From NCBI GenBank assembly GCA_038146785.1, contig JAYQSI010000014.1, forward strand, positions 15,047-79,046: DNA of 64,000 bases, written 5' to 3'. This stretch comes from VMDJ01 sp038146785. GTDB taxonomy: Bacteria > Pseudomonadota > Gammaproteobacteria > Chromatiales > Chromatiaceae. Position numbers and translations under genes: made by a program. Shown here piece after piece: positions 27,061 through 36,669 of this stretch. Numbering within the stretch: the stretch's first letter is position 1; each line of letters starts with the position of its first letter. The notes under the pieces are model-generated. The model had not been told where the DNA came from. It did not search any database and saw nothing but the letters and a program-made list of their open reading frames with translations.

Positions 27061-27714
27061 CTAGTCGATATTACGCGCACATAACTTTTGCTCAACGGCG
27101 ATCACTGCAGCTTCAACACGTGAGCTGATATCCAACTTTCGCAAAATCGACTTCACGTGCAACTTTACGGTGCCATCACTGATACCCAAATTACGCGCGA
27201 TTAACTTATTACTTTGTCCATCGGCTAACAAACACAAGATCTCTTTTTCTCGCTTGGTTAGATGGGTAAATGATTTACCTGGACTATCCGCCTCAGGTAA
27301 ATCACCCTGCAAGGCTTTGGCAAGAATCATCGCGAGATCTGGCGCAACAACGGTTTGACCCGCCACAATATTTTTCAGCGCCTCGATAAGCTCATCTGGC
27401 TCCATATCTTTTAAAAGATAACCATTAGCACCGTTTTGTAGCGACTGAACCACATCTGATTCATCACGACTGGTTGTCAGCATCACAATTGGCATTGCTG
27501 CGCCGCGCTGACGTAACTCGATCAACACTTGCAGACCATTCATCTGCGGCATACGCATATCGAGCAAGACAACATCTGGCTCAAGCTCAGCGACTTTATC
27601 GATACCTTCATGGCAATTACCTAAAGCCGCGATAACTTCAATACCGCGACGTTCTAGCAATTCCCCTAGCCCCATTCGAAATAGAGCATGATCATCGATC
27701 ATCAATATACGCAT
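27061..27714 (-). CDS. NarL/FixJ-family response regulator
   Basis: This 217-residue regulator has a receiver domain (acid pocket DD at residues 7-8, phosphorylation site D52 in VVLLDMRMP, T/K positions in MLTTSRD and YLLKDM) and a LuxR-type helix-turn-helix near residues 150-205 (LTKREKEILCLLADG). It is adjacent to and co-transcribed with its kinase (shared base at 27714). It resembles NarL. NarL-type proteins bind paired heptamers in a 7-2-7 arrangement; one such site is seen upstream of dsrA at 52651. Confidence 0.9.
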   Translation of the reverse strand: MRILMIDDHALFRMGLGELLERRGIEVIAALGNCHEGIDKVAELEPDVVLLDMRMPQMNGLQVLIELRQRGAAMPIVMLTTSRDESDVVQSLQNGANGYLLKDMEPDELIEALKNIVAGQTVVAPDLAMILAKALQGDLPEADSPGKSFTHLTKREKEILCLLADGQSNKLIARNLGISDGTVKLHVKSILRKLDISSRVEAAVIAVEQKLCARNID

Positions 27715-29327
27715 TAGATTATCCAGCGCTTTTCAGGCTGTTTTGATTTAGCAGACGGTTGATAGTGTAACTCGACTTGAGTGCCTTCTCCTGCCTCACT
27801 CTCGATTCGCAATGTGCCGCCCAAGCGGTCAGCACGCTCTTCCATAATCGTCAGACCAACATGCTCGCCCGGCTTACCTTGCTTGTCAGCACTATCAAAG
27901 CCCACACCATCATCCTCAACCAATAATGAAAGCCCTTTATCCTTATTGAAGGTCAATAACATACGGACCACATTTGCATTGGCATGCTTGCGGATATTGG
28001 CTAAGGCTTCTTGTGCAATACGCATGATCTGAACCTCTTCCGAGGGGCTTAATGCAGGATCTACCCATTCCTTTTGGAAGAAGGTTTTTACTCCGGTATC
28101 TTTTTCAAACGCTTTGGTCATATTTTCCAACGCATTGGCAAGACCTTTTTGATCAACTGGCGCACGGAAACTATGCAACAGTTCACGTAATTCATCGTGT
28201 GCTTCATCAATACCATTCTTCAAACGCACCATGTCGCCAGAGATCGATTGAGGATCACCCTTTTGAATTTCATCTTGCAGCAAGCGAACTTGGAATCTCA
28301 AACTCGCCAAGGTTTGCGCTAAAGAATCATGTAGCTCATGCGCCAAGGCTGTCCGCTCATCAACAAGCGATAAACGTCTCGCCTCGATATCTGAACTTTG
28401 CTTAGCGACCGCCATACCAAGGTGGCTACCGATCGTTTCTAACAACTGCAGAATATCCTCGCGCTCAGACAAGCCATTCTTAGACACATGTAACTGGTAT
28501 TGACCGAGCAACTGATCTTGATACTCAAGATTCACGGTGACCTTTTCAATCTGATCATCGGTAAACATCGTGCGGCCTAATTTTTTGACGCAATGCAGCT
28601 CACGGTTTTCACACAAGATATCGCCAGGAGATAGTGCTTTACCGCAGACACATAAATCTAAAGGCAACATCTCACGCTCGCGCAAAATCTGGTTATTAGG
28701 CCCCATCGCCCCCACCAGACGTAACACACCATTCGGTTGCATTAAACGCACTGTCGCGGCTTGCGCATTCACCATTTGTTTCAGTATGCGTAAAAAGCGC
28801 AACAACAACTCATCTAGGCTATCCGCTTGGTTAATAGATGCTGCAACATCGTAGAGAATCTTTAGTGACGCTGTTTTTTGCGCTAAACGACTGGTTTGTT
28901 GCGCGACTCGTTGATCCATGTCGTCATAGAGCTCATTCAGTTCATCATTGATGCTACGGATATCCTCAACCATGTTTCTGAGCACACCAGGGGCATGTAA
29001 TGAAATGTGCGTATTTGGCTCACCCGATATTACCCGGGCGATTGACGCTTCCAATCGTGAGAGTGGATCAAGCAATCGGTTACGCATACGCGACAACATG
29101 ATCCAAAACATAATAATCATGCTGACAACACTCACTCCGAGCATTTTCATTGCGTTATCAAAGTCGATTTTCTGCAGCACCATCAAAACAAAGACAGTGA
29201 TGGCGCTAATCAAGGTAAAAGCAAACAACAACAGAGGCGCCAACATACCGACGCGATACATCATACCCAACACGCGGCCAGAAACCGCGCGCTCTGGACG
29301 AGTGCGACGTCGATTAATGACTGCCAT
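27714..29327 (-). CDS. NarX-like sensor histidine kinase with a GAF cysteine cluster and no periplasmic sensor
   Basis: This 537-residue kinase has two membrane helices (about residues 27-51 and 60-78) separated by only about eight residues, so it lacks the nitrate-binding periplasmic domain of NarX and NarQ. A HAMP region (about 80-135), a GAF-type region (about 160-310), a HisKA_3 phosphotransfer helix (AHELHDSLAQ, with H333) and an HATPase domain (GVGF near residue 475) follow. In the GAF region C226, C228, C239 and C246 form the pattern C-x-C-x10-C-x6-C, which may bind a metal or iron-sulfur cluster or act as a thiol switch. It overlaps cca by 14 bases upstream and touches the regulator gene downstream. 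Confidence 0.88.
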   Translation of the reverse strand: MAVINRRRTRPERAVSGRVLGMMYRVGMLAPLLLFAFTLISAITVFVLMVLQKIDFDNAMKMLGVSVVSMIIMFWIMLSRMRNRLLDPLSRLEASIARVISGEPNTHISLHAPGVLRNMVEDIRSINDELNELYDDMDQRVAQQTSRLAQKTASLKILYDVAASINQADSLDELLLRFLRILKQMVNAQAATVRLMQPNGVLRLVGAMGPNNQILREREMLPLDLCVCGKALSPGDILCENRELHCVKKLGRTMFTDDQIEKVTVNLEYQDQLLGQYQLHVSKNGLSEREDILQLLETIGSHLGMAVAKQSSDIEARRLSLVDERTALAHELHDSLAQTLASLRFQVRLLQDEIQKGDPQSISGDMVRLKNGIDEAHDELRELLHSFRAPVDQKGLANALENMTKAFEKDTGVKTFFQKEWVDPALSPSEEVQIMRIAQEALANIRKHANANVVRMLLTFNKDKGLSLLVEDDGVGFDSADKQGKPGEHVGLTIMEERADRLGGTLRIESEAGEGTQVELHYQPSAKSKQPEKRWII

Positions 29328-30468
29328 GCTGAATAACCTTATCTAACATACGCACTATGGTATCGCGCTTTTGCTGCTTAATCGCATCACCCAGCCCCTT
29401 ACCACTAAGCGACTTATCTTCCAGAGTGTCACGATTAATGGCGATCACCGCTTCTCTTACCTGTCGCAATGCGCGAGCTAGAGCATCATCTTTAATCATT
29501 AACTCGATAACCTGCCAGCGCTTATCTGACTTGTCATTCGCCAACCAGAGCTGAGCTTCCTCAAACAGCCCCACCCAGTCATTAACCGTGAAGTGATTTA
29601 CATCACGCCCCTGAAGGTGACTCATCAAATCATGTGCTAACTCGGTTAAACGCTTTGGTAACTCCGCCAGTGACAAGAGCTTATTGGCATCTGTTTGATC
29701 AGTCAGGACGAATACGGCAAAACGAATATCGCTTTGATCGCTTCGCTCTGATGCTTTTTGTAAGGCTGCTAATGCTAGCGACTGACGACTCTTGGCATGT
29801 GCCTCACCTGATAACTCCCCCATAAACTCAGGCAGCCATTCAGCTAATGCACCACAGCCTGCTAATACCTCAAAGAGGCGCCAGGGATGTTGACCATTAA
29901 AAGCCTTTTCAATTTCTCGACCGAAACGCTGAGGCGTAATTTGCGACATCATCCGATCAGCGACCATTTGACGCATCAATTTATGGGTTTTATGAGAAAC
30001 CCGAAAACGACTACCTAATTGAGCAGCAAAACGCGCCACGCGTAATAAACGAATTGGGTCGTCTGCAAACGCATCCGTAATATGGCGCAGCATGCCATCG
30101 TTTAAATCTGAAACACCATCATGCTTATCGATTAACTCACCGTCAGCATCTCGCACCATCGCATTGATCGTTAGATCGCGACGCAACAGATCTTCTTCTA
30201 AGGAGACGTTCTGAATATCTATCTGAAAACCGCGATAACCTTCACCACTATGTTTTTCACGGCGCGCTAAGGCATATTCTTCTTTTGTTTCAGGGTGCAG
30301 GAAAACAGGGAACTCAGGATCTAAGCGCGTAAAGCCTGCTGAGAGCATTTCGTCTTCAGTACAACCAACCACAACCCAGTCACGCTCATGAACCGCAAGC
30401 CCTAGTAGCTCATCACGCACCGCGCCACCGACGAGATAAGACCGACTTAGCACCTGATCAAGCGTCAT
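29314..30468 (-). CDS. cca: CCA-adding tRNA nucleotidyltransferase
   Basis: This enzyme adds or repairs the 3' CCA of tRNA. With the chosen ATG at 30468 it has 384 residues; an ATG eight codons earlier is possible. The nucleotidyltransferase signature VGGAVRDELLG is near the start, with the catalytic acidic pair in HERDWVVVG. The neck motif RRDLTINAMV and the RLLRVARFAAQLG segment of class II enzymes follow. The C-terminal part has no clear HD phosphohydrolase motif, so it is probably shorter in function than E. coli Cca. It overlaps the end of the Atm1-like gene by 11 bases. Confidence 0.9.
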   Translation of the reverse strand: MTLDQVLSRSYLVGGAVRDELLGLAVHERDWVVVGCTEDEMLSAGFTRLDPEFPVFLHPETKEEYALARREKHSGEGYRGFQIDIQNVSLEEDLLRRDLTINAMVRDADGELIDKHDGVSDLNDGMLRHITDAFADDPIRLLRVARFAAQLGSRFRVSHKTHKLMRQMVADRMMSQITPQRFGREIEKAFNGQHPWRLFEVLAGCGALAEWLPEFMGELSGEAHAKSRQSLALAALQKASERSDQSDIRFAVFVLTDQTDANKLLSLAELPKRLTELAHDLMSHLQGRDVNHFTVNDWVGLFEEAQLWLANDKSDKRWQVIELMIKDDALARALRQVREAVIAINRDTLEDKSLSGKGLGDAIKQQKRDTIVRMLDKVIQHGSH

Positions 30469-32278
30469 TTCCCGCCTGCTCTTCTTGTTCACGCTCTTGG
30501 CGCTGCAGCTCCCACATATCGCGATACTGCCCCGCTAAAGCCATCAGCTCCGCATGCGTACCACTTTCAACAATACGACCCTTTTCCATCACCAAAATAC
30601 GATCAGCATCCACAATCGTAGAAAGACGATGCGCAATCACCAAGGTGGTGTGATTCTCCGCAACCGATGCCAAGGTTTTGTTAATCGCCAATTCGGTTTG
30701 ACTATCTAAGGATGAGGTTGCTTCATCAAAGATCAGTATCTGAGGACGTTTCAGAATCGCGCGAGCAATCGCGACACGCTGCTTCTCACCACCGGAGAGC
30801 TTAAGACCACGCTCACCGACTACGCTATCCCAACCGTCTGGCAACTCATTTACAAAGTCTTTGATATGCGCCAACTCGGCTGCACGAATCACTTCTTCGC
30901 GCGTAGCGCCTGGTCGACCATAAGCAATGTTGTAAAAAATGGTGTCGTTAAATAGAACCGTATCTTGCGGCACGATACCAATCGCTTGGCGCAAACTGTC
31001 TTGCGTGACTGTCGCAATCGATTGATCATCAATTGTGATTTCACCTTGATTCACATCGTAGAAACGATAAAGCAAACGAGACAAGGTCGATTTACCCGCA
31101 CCACTATGACCGACTACTGCAAACTTTTTACCTGGCGCAATCGTAAAGTCGAGATCAAAAACAATTTGTCGCTGATCGGTATAACCAAAGTCGACATGCT
31201 TAAACGCAATCTCACCTCGCGTCACACTCAGCTCAGTCGCATCATCTTTATCACTTACCTCAGGCGGCGTATCGAGCAGCTTAAAAATCAAGTCCATATC
31301 TGCCAGTGAGTACTTTATCTGGCGATACACAATGCCGAGAAAACCCAAGGGTATAAATAACTGCAGCAAGAAGGCATTGACCAACACGAGGTCGCCAATA
31401 CCCATCTTACCGGTCGCCACTTGATCTGCTGCTAACACCATAACCAGCGTGACACCTAGCGCAATGATGGCTCCCTGACCAAAGTTCAACATCGACATTG
31501 AACTTTGACTACGCACTGCCCAATGCTCCCAGTCGGTGAGCGTTTCGTCGTAACGTTTAAGCTCTAGCTTCTCGTTACCAAAGTACTTAACCGTTTCGTA
31601 GTTAATCAAACTATCAAAGGCAATCGAGTTACCTTGCGAGTCGAGCTTGTTCATATGATGACGAAAATCCATGCGCCACTCTGTGATCGCAAAGGTGAAC
31701 AGCATGTACAAACCAATCGAACCAAAGATCGCGATGGTAAAGATCGGGTCGTATTGGGTCAGCAGCACAAACGCCACTAAACCAAACTCCACCACAATCG
31801 GAATGATGCTAAACGCCATGTAGTTAAGTATCTGGCTAACCGAACGCGTGCCTCTCTCAAGGTCACGACTCACCGCACCGGTCTTACGCTCCAAATGAAA
31901 ACGAAGTGACAACTTATGCAGATGATCGAGAACGCGCGTCGAAAGTCGGCGCATAGCGCGATAACGCACCTTGGCAAACACCACGTCGCGCAACTCATTA
32001 AACAAGCTCGAACTGAGTTTCAAAATGCCGTATGCCACGAGTAATGAAACGGGCAGAATCAGGGCTAATTCTTGCGTCTTGGCTTGCTCGAAATGCTCAA
32101 TGATGTCCTTCAGCACTATTGGCACACCGACATTCGCCGCCTTCGACAACACCAAGCAGCTCAACGCGAATAAAGCGCGCCCTCGGAACTCCCATAAAAA
32201 AGGCAGCATGCTGCGCAGGTTGTACCAATCCCGACGATCTTTATGGACTTGCGGTGAATCTTTGGTGATCTGCACCAT
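30458..32278 (-). CDS. Atm1/HMT1-type ABC exporter
   Basis: This 606-residue half-transporter has six membrane helices in residues 35-330 and a C-terminal ATPase (GHSGAGKST near residue 388, LSGGEKQRVAIARAI near 494, LIFDEATSSLDSQTE). The sequence resembles the Atm1/HMT1 group, whose bacterial members export glutathione persulfide or metal-glutathione species. In a sulfur oxidiser that role would help remove excess sulfane sulfur, but the substrate is inferred. It starts an operon with cca, the NarX/NarL-like pair and a rhodanese. Confidence 0.87.
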   Translation of the reverse strand: MVQITKDSPQVHKDRRDWYNLRSMLPFLWEFRGRALFALSCLVLSKAANVGVPIVLKDIIEHFEQAKTQELALILPVSLLVAYGILKLSSSLFNELRDVVFAKVRYRAMRRLSTRVLDHLHKLSLRFHLERKTGAVSRDLERGTRSVSQILNYMAFSIIPIVVEFGLVAFVLLTQYDPIFTIAIFGSIGLYMLFTFAITEWRMDFRHHMNKLDSQGNSIAFDSLINYETVKYFGNEKLELKRYDETLTDWEHWAVRSQSSMSMLNFGQGAIIALGVTLVMVLAADQVATGKMGIGDLVLVNAFLLQLFIPLGFLGIVYRQIKYSLADMDLIFKLLDTPPEVSDKDDATELSVTRGEIAFKHVDFGYTDQRQIVFDLDFTIAPGKKFAVVGHSGAGKSTLSRLLYRFYDVNQGEITIDDQSIATVTQDSLRQAIGIVPQDTVLFNDTIFYNIAYGRPGATREEVIRAAELAHIKDFVNELPDGWDSVVGERGLKLSGGEKQRVAIARAILKRPQILIFDEATSSLDSQTELAINKTLASVAENHTTLVIAHRLSTIVDADRILVMEKGRIVESGTHAELMALAGQYRDMWELQRQEREQEEQAGNDA

Positions 32279-32360
32279 GATAGAATTAGCCTTTAATTTC
32301 AGCGTTGACTGAGCAATTGTTCAGCCAAGCATATCAAACCCACCTCTATAGAGATGCGCC

Positions 32361-32717
32361 ATGAGCTCAGATGAATTTGGTAGTGATAATTCGTGTAGCG
32401 AATCAGAACCGTTTGCCCTGCAAGTCCTTGGGGACAGCATGGAGCCGGAGTTCCCGGATAGCTGCGTGATCACACTAGAGCCCAAAAATGTCTGTGAGTC
32501 TGGCATGTACATCATGGCGATGGTCGAAGACACCCGCTGGTTCCGTCTTTACCTTAAAGACGACCAGGGCGAGCGCCTTGTTGCGCTGAATGATATGTAC
32601 CCAGAGATCCCGCTAGAGGGATTGAGCTGGAAGGTCGAAGCCCTGTGTACTCAACGTACGCTTCGTCGCAATCAAACCGCTAGTGGGCGCCGCGAATCGA
32701 AACACTACACTTACTGA
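32361..32717 (+). CDS. S24/LexA-like peptidase-fold protein without a DNA-binding domain
   Basis: This 118-residue protein has the S24 fold: VLGDSMEPEFPDS near residue 22 holds the nucleophile serine, and the later LVALNDMYPEIPL matches the usual LVSLNPDYPP-type segment. At the position where catalytic lysine is expected, WFRLYLKDD has arginine when aligned by the downstream motif, so the self-cleavage dyad may be lost. No helix-turn-helix precedes the domain, unlike LexA or phage repressors. It is divergent from the Atm1-like gene and its 3' end overlaps the sirB-like gene by 38 bases. Confidence 0.78.
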   Translation: MSSDEFGSDNSCSESEPFALQVLGDSMEPEFPDSCVITLEPKNVCESGMYIMAMVEDTRWFRLYLKDDQGERLVALNDMYPEIPLEGLSWKVEALCTQRTLRRNQTASGRRESKHYTY

Positions 32718-33111
32718 TGTGGCAGTTTTCAGGATCGGTACAAAAACGACAATGATCCGCAGACTGCATTAGCAAATCAGTTATCTGCTCCGCCCCACCC
32801 AAATACGCCGAGATGCGAATTGCCACATCAGGATGTTCAGTAATCTTTTTTTCAACTTCCGCTGGAATATCCTCAGACACGTGACGGCCCGCAGATAAGA
32901 AATACGGCACCACCACAACCTCGGTCGCACCCGCATCAATACAGCGTTGAATACCATCCGGTATTGAAGGCTCAGCTAACTCAAGAAAGCCACAATCCAC
33001 ATGACCAAATTGACCAGCCGCTTTTTCAGCTAAACGCGCTGCCACCTCGCGAACTTCATCATTTGAGGCTTGGCGTCGGCTACCGTGTGCAACAAGACAT
33101 AACGATTTCAT
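32680..33111 (-). CDS. sirB: Small sirohydrochlorin chelatase (SirB/CbiX-type) with a cysteine-rich tail
   Basis: This 143-residue protein matches short CbiX/SirB chelatases, which insert iron or cobalt into sirohydrochlorin. The metal-site histidines are in LVAHGSRRQ (residue 9) and FLSAGRHVSEDIP (near residue 77). After the domain a tail CRFCTDPENCHISKC (about residues 122-136) holds four cysteines, C-x2-C-x5-C-x4-C, which may bind a cluster or zinc. Since cysG already covers siroheme formation, this gene may serve high siroheme demand or cobalamin. Its 3' end overlaps the S24-like gene on the other strand. Confidence 0.85.
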   Translation of the reverse strand: MKSLCLVAHGSRRQASNDEVREVAARLAEKAAGQFGHVDCGFLELAEPSIPDGIQRCIDAGATEVVVVPYFLSAGRHVSEDIPAEVEKKITEHPDVAIRISAYLGGAEQITDLLMQSADHCRFCTDPENCHISKCSVSIRGAH

Positions 33112-33184
33112 AATTACTTCTCTTTAAAACTGAGCGCACTCTACGCAGTTAGCCGCATCCTATCAGGCGCGGTGACTTGGTCAT

Positions 33185-35818
33185 TCACCCTAAGCTGGTT
33201 GCTGCAATCTCAAACACATCACGCGAAACATCCGCATTTTTGATCCGCTGCAGGCCCGACTTCATCAGCGCCTGACGCTTGGCATCATAACGCTGCCAAC
33301 GCGACATCGTACGTAATAAGCGCGCCGCAATCTGAGGATTGGTTTTATCCAAGACCAACACATTATCAACCAAGAACTCATAGCCGGAACCATCTGCCGC
33401 ATGGAAGGCGCGTGGATTAGCATTCACAAAAGCACCAATCAAAGAACGGACTTTATTCGGGTTCTTCATTGAAAAGGCCGTATGAGACTGCAGTGCCTTA
33501 ACCTGATCTAGCACATCAGCACGATCTGCAGAGGCCTGTACGGCAAACCATTTATCCATAACTAACGCATCAGTAGCCCAGCGTTGCGCAAAATCATTCA
33601 GCACATCATTTCGCTTAGCATGGGTGCTATCTGCAAGACAGCTCATGGCCGTCATTACATCAGTCATGTTGGCCTGCTGCTGATATTGGTCATGCGCAAG
33701 CTCCAAATACTTATCTTCACCATAAACCGCCAAATAGCGCAGCAAGGTGTTACGCAGTGAGCGCTTAGCCATCGCCTCTGGCGTTAACGCCATCTCAGAT
33801 TGCGTCAGCTTGGCGTACAAACCTTCGAACTCACTGGCTAAATCATGAGCAATGAAATGTCGCATTGCATCTAACGCTGCCATCAACGCATCGACATCAA
33901 CCACATCCATCAGATCACACAGATAACCAAAGCTTGGCAAGCTCAGCACTTCGGCAATCAGCGCCTCTTTGCCCTCGGTATCCGCTAGCATTTTTCTCAG
34001 TGCATCAATGATGGTCGACTCAAGCTGCATTGGACGACCTGCTTGATGTTCCTTAACGAACGCCAACAGATGTTTGGTCCACAAGGTTTGTGCCGCATCC
34101 CAACGCGCGAAACCATCCGAATCAAATGCCATCAAATGCAACAGCTGCTCGTCGGTGTAGTCATACTCCAAACGCACTGGCGCGCTAAAACCACGCAAGA
34201 AACTAGGCACAGGTTCATGCTCGATTCCATGGAAGGTGAAGGCTTCATGCTCAGCCTTAAGCTCAAGCATCAAGGTGCCATTAACAGACGTTTTATCCTT
34301 CCATGTCAGATCAAGATCATTACCTTGCTGATCTAACAAACCCATCGCGAAAGGAATATGGAAAGCCGGCGCCTTCGCCTCGGTGGGTTTGACATCCAAT
34401 GACTGGGAAATCGTCAATGCGTAGGTTTTCGCCTGTGCATCGTAATGCGTCTTCACCGAAACCTTTGGCGTGCCCGCATAGTTATACCAATGCTTAAACT
34501 GGGTCAGATCATTACCTGAGGCATCTTCCATACAGGCAACAAAGTCTTCTGTGGTGACTGCTTGTCCGTCATGGCGATCAAAATACAGATCCGTGGCTTT
34601 TCTAAAGGTGTCAGGACCTAATAGGTTTGCCTGCATGCGCACCACTTCCGCACCTTTTTCATAAACGGTTGCGGTGTAGAAATTATTGATCTCGATATAC
34701 GAGCTTGGACGAATCGGATGCGCCATGGGGCTGGCATCTTCAGTGAACTGATGCGCACGTAATAAACGGACATCTTCAATGCGCTTCACCTGACCTGCGC
34801 CCATATCCGCAGAAAACTCTTGATCGCGATAAACCGTGAAGCCTTCTTTTAGCGATAACTGGAACCAGTCACGACAGGTAATTCGATTGCCCGTCCAGTT
34901 ATGGAAATACTCGTGTCCGATCACACCTTCGATACCTTGGTAATCGATATCCGTCGCGGTATCAGGCTTTGCCAACACAAACTTACTGTTAAAGATGTTC
35001 AGGCCCTTGTTTTCCATCGCCCCCATGTTGAAGTCATTAACGGCAACAACGTTGTAAATCGATAGGTCATATTCACGACCGTAGACCTTCTCGTCCCAAC
35101 GCATCGCATTGATCAACGAACGCAAAGCATGGTCACACTTCTCGATATTTTCTGGCTCTACATACACTCGCACAGCCACTTCACGACCACTTGGCGTGGT
35201 GTGATGATCTTCCACATATTTCAGATCACCTGCGACCAGTGCAAACAAATAACACGGCTTAGGAACAGGATCTTTCCACTCGGCAAAATGACGTCCATCT
35301 GCCAACTCACCTGTCTCACCCGGATCGCCGTTAGATAAGAGAACCGGATAACTCGCCTTATCTGCCTCAATGCGAACCTTAAAACGACTCAGCACATCTG
35401 GACGATCCAAGAAGTAGGTAATCTTCCGAAAACCCTCTGCCTCACACTGAGTACAGAACATGGTGTTAGATCGATACAAACCTTCCAAAGCGGTATTAGA
35501 CTCGGGTGCGATCTCCACTTCGGTATACAAGGAGAACTCGTTCGGCAGATTACGCAGCGTCAAGCTGGCATCATCCAGCTCATAGGCCGATTCATCCAAA
35601 GCGACACCATCTAAGCGGATGACCTTGAGAGTCAACTCTTCACCTTGCAGTCGCAAACTGTCACTCGAAGCGCTGTCTGGATTTTTACGCATATGCAATG
35701 TCGTAATGACCCGGGTGCCGCTCTCGCGCAGGTCAAATCGCAGATCGACCGAATCGATCAAATGCGAGGGAGGACGGTAATCGCGCAGATGGATGGTTTT
35801 GGGTTGTGCAGCCGACAT
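33185..35818 (-). CDS. pepN: Aminopeptidase N
   Basis: This 877-residue M1-family zinc aminopeptidase has the exopeptidase motif GAMENKGLNIF (near residue 262) and the zinc site HEYFHNWTGNR (near residue 298) with the downstream glutamate in LKEGFTVYRDQEF. Length and the C-terminal helical domain are those of E. coli PepN. It is cytoplasmic and recycles peptides. It starts 140 bases from the divergent grxC and stands alone as a transcription unit. Confidence 0.95.
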   Translation of the reverse strand: MSAAQPKTIHLRDYRPPSHLIDSVDLRFDLRESGTRVITTLHMRKNPDSASSDSLRLQGEELTLKVIRLDGVALDESAYELDDASLTLRNLPNEFSLYTEVEIAPESNTALEGLYRSNTMFCTQCEAEGFRKITYFLDRPDVLSRFKVRIEADKASYPVLLSNGDPGETGELADGRHFAEWKDPVPKPCYLFALVAGDLKYVEDHHTTPSGREVAVRVYVEPENIEKCDHALRSLINAMRWDEKVYGREYDLSIYNVVAVNDFNMGAMENKGLNIFNSKFVLAKPDTATDIDYQGIEGVIGHEYFHNWTGNRITCRDWFQLSLKEGFTVYRDQEFSADMGAGQVKRIEDVRLLRAHQFTEDASPMAHPIRPSSYIEINNFYTATVYEKGAEVVRMQANLLGPDTFRKATDLYFDRHDGQAVTTEDFVACMEDASGNDLTQFKHWYNYAGTPKVSVKTHYDAQAKTYALTISQSLDVKPTEAKAPAFHIPFAMGLLDQQGNDLDLTWKDKTSVNGTLMLELKAEHEAFTFHGIEHEPVPSFLRGFSAPVRLEYDYTDEQLLHLMAFDSDGFARWDAAQTLWTKHLLAFVKEHQAGRPMQLESTIIDALRKMLADTEGKEALIAEVLSLPSFGYLCDLMDVVDVDALMAALDAMRHFIAHDLASEFEGLYAKLTQSEMALTPEAMAKRSLRNTLLRYLAVYGEDKYLELAHDQYQQQANMTDVMTAMSCLADSTHAKRNDVLNDFAQRWATDALVMDKWFAVQASADRADVLDQVKALQSHTAFSMKNPNKVRSLIGAFVNANPRAFHAADGSGYEFLVDNVLVLDKTNPQIAARLLRTMSRWQRYDAKRQALMKSGLQRIKNADVSRDVFEIAATSLG

Positions 35819-35958
35819 ACAAACAGGCTCAAAATGAAATCAATGCAAGGATAGTAGCGAAAAAACGCGCAAAATAAACATGCTTGCTATGGCACATCTC
35901 AGGCTGCGAGATCAGCCGCAAATTGCTACCATTTAGTGCATATCTAGGAGCTGTATTT

Positions 35959-36267
35959 ATGCCAAAAATTGAGATCTATTCCAGTGCGATGTGTCCCTAC
36001 TGTGTGCGCGCAAAAATGCTACTGCAAAACAAAGGCATGAGCTGGGAAGAGATCCGAATCGATCTTGATTTTGACCGCATGGGTGAAATGATGGAGCGCA
36101 GTCAGCGCAGAACGGTTCCTCAGATCTTTATCAATGATTTCCATGTTGGTGGCTTTGATGATCTTGCCGCAATGGATGCACGTGGCGAACTCGACCCACT
36201 CCTTGGCATCAATGCTGGCGAAGCACCGAATCATGGTGAGATGCACTCGGAAGACGGCCCCACCTAA
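35959..36267 (+). CDS. grxC: Glutaredoxin 3 (GrxC type)
   Basis: This 102-residue dithiol glutaredoxin has the active site CPYC in YSSAMCPYCVRAK and the glutathione-binding TVPQIFINDFHVGG. I chose the ATG at 35959, which has TAGGAG eight bases upstream; the longer frame from 35884 has no ribosome site. A 15-residue acidic tail (ending EDGPT) is longer than in E. coli GrxC. The next gene, hslR, starts three bases after the stop, so the two are co-transcribed. Confidence 0.92.
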   Translation: MPKIEIYSSAMCPYCVRAKMLLQNKGMSWEEIRIDLDFDRMGEMMERSQRRTVPQIFINDFHVGGFDDLAAMDARGELDPLLGINAGEAPNHGEMHSEDGPT

Positions 36268-36270
36268 ACC

Positions 36271-36669
36271 ATGAGTGAACCTCTGGAAAAAATGCGCCTC
36301 GACAAATGGCTCTGGGCTGCACGTTTTTTCAAAACACGCCCATTGGCTGCCGAAGCCATCTCTGGCGGCAAAGTGCATCTGAATGGTCAGCGCTGTAAAC
36401 CAGGCAAAGAGGTCAAAGTCGGCAATCGCATTGAAATCAGCAAAGGACCTTACGACTGGGATATCGAGGTATTGGTACTACCTAAGCAAAGACGCCCTGC
36501 CAGTGAAGCGGCTGAGTTTTATCGAGAAGATGAAGAAAGTCATGCGAAGCGCCAAGCACTGACTGCGCAAATTCGCACCGAGATGGCCGCGATGCCAAGA
36601 CCTGCGACTCAAAAACCCAATAAACGTGATCGCCGTATGATTCACCGTTTCAAGCAACAAGAAAACTAA
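36271..36669 (+). CDS. hslR: Ribosome-associated heat-shock protein Hsp15
   Basis: This 132-residue protein has an N-terminal S4 RNA-binding domain (MRLDKWLWAARFFKTRPLA, then GGKVHLNGQRCKPGKEV) and a basic, helical C-terminal tail. This matches Hsp15, which recycles stalled 50S subunits carrying nascent chains. It lies between grxC and an unknown cysteine protein; the stop codon TAA overlaps the next ATG by one base. Confidence 0.9.
   Translation: MSEPLEKMRLDKWLWAARFFKTRPLAAEAISGGKVHLNGQRCKPGKEVKVGNRIEISKGPYDWDIEVLVLPKQRRPASEAAEFYREDEESHAKRQALTAQIRTEMAAMPRPATQKPNKRDRRMIHRFKQQEN

Noticed and set aside
30965..31309. Open frame on the plus strand within the Atm1-like gene
   Set aside because: It lies opposite the conserved ATPase domain and has no recognisable product or start signal.
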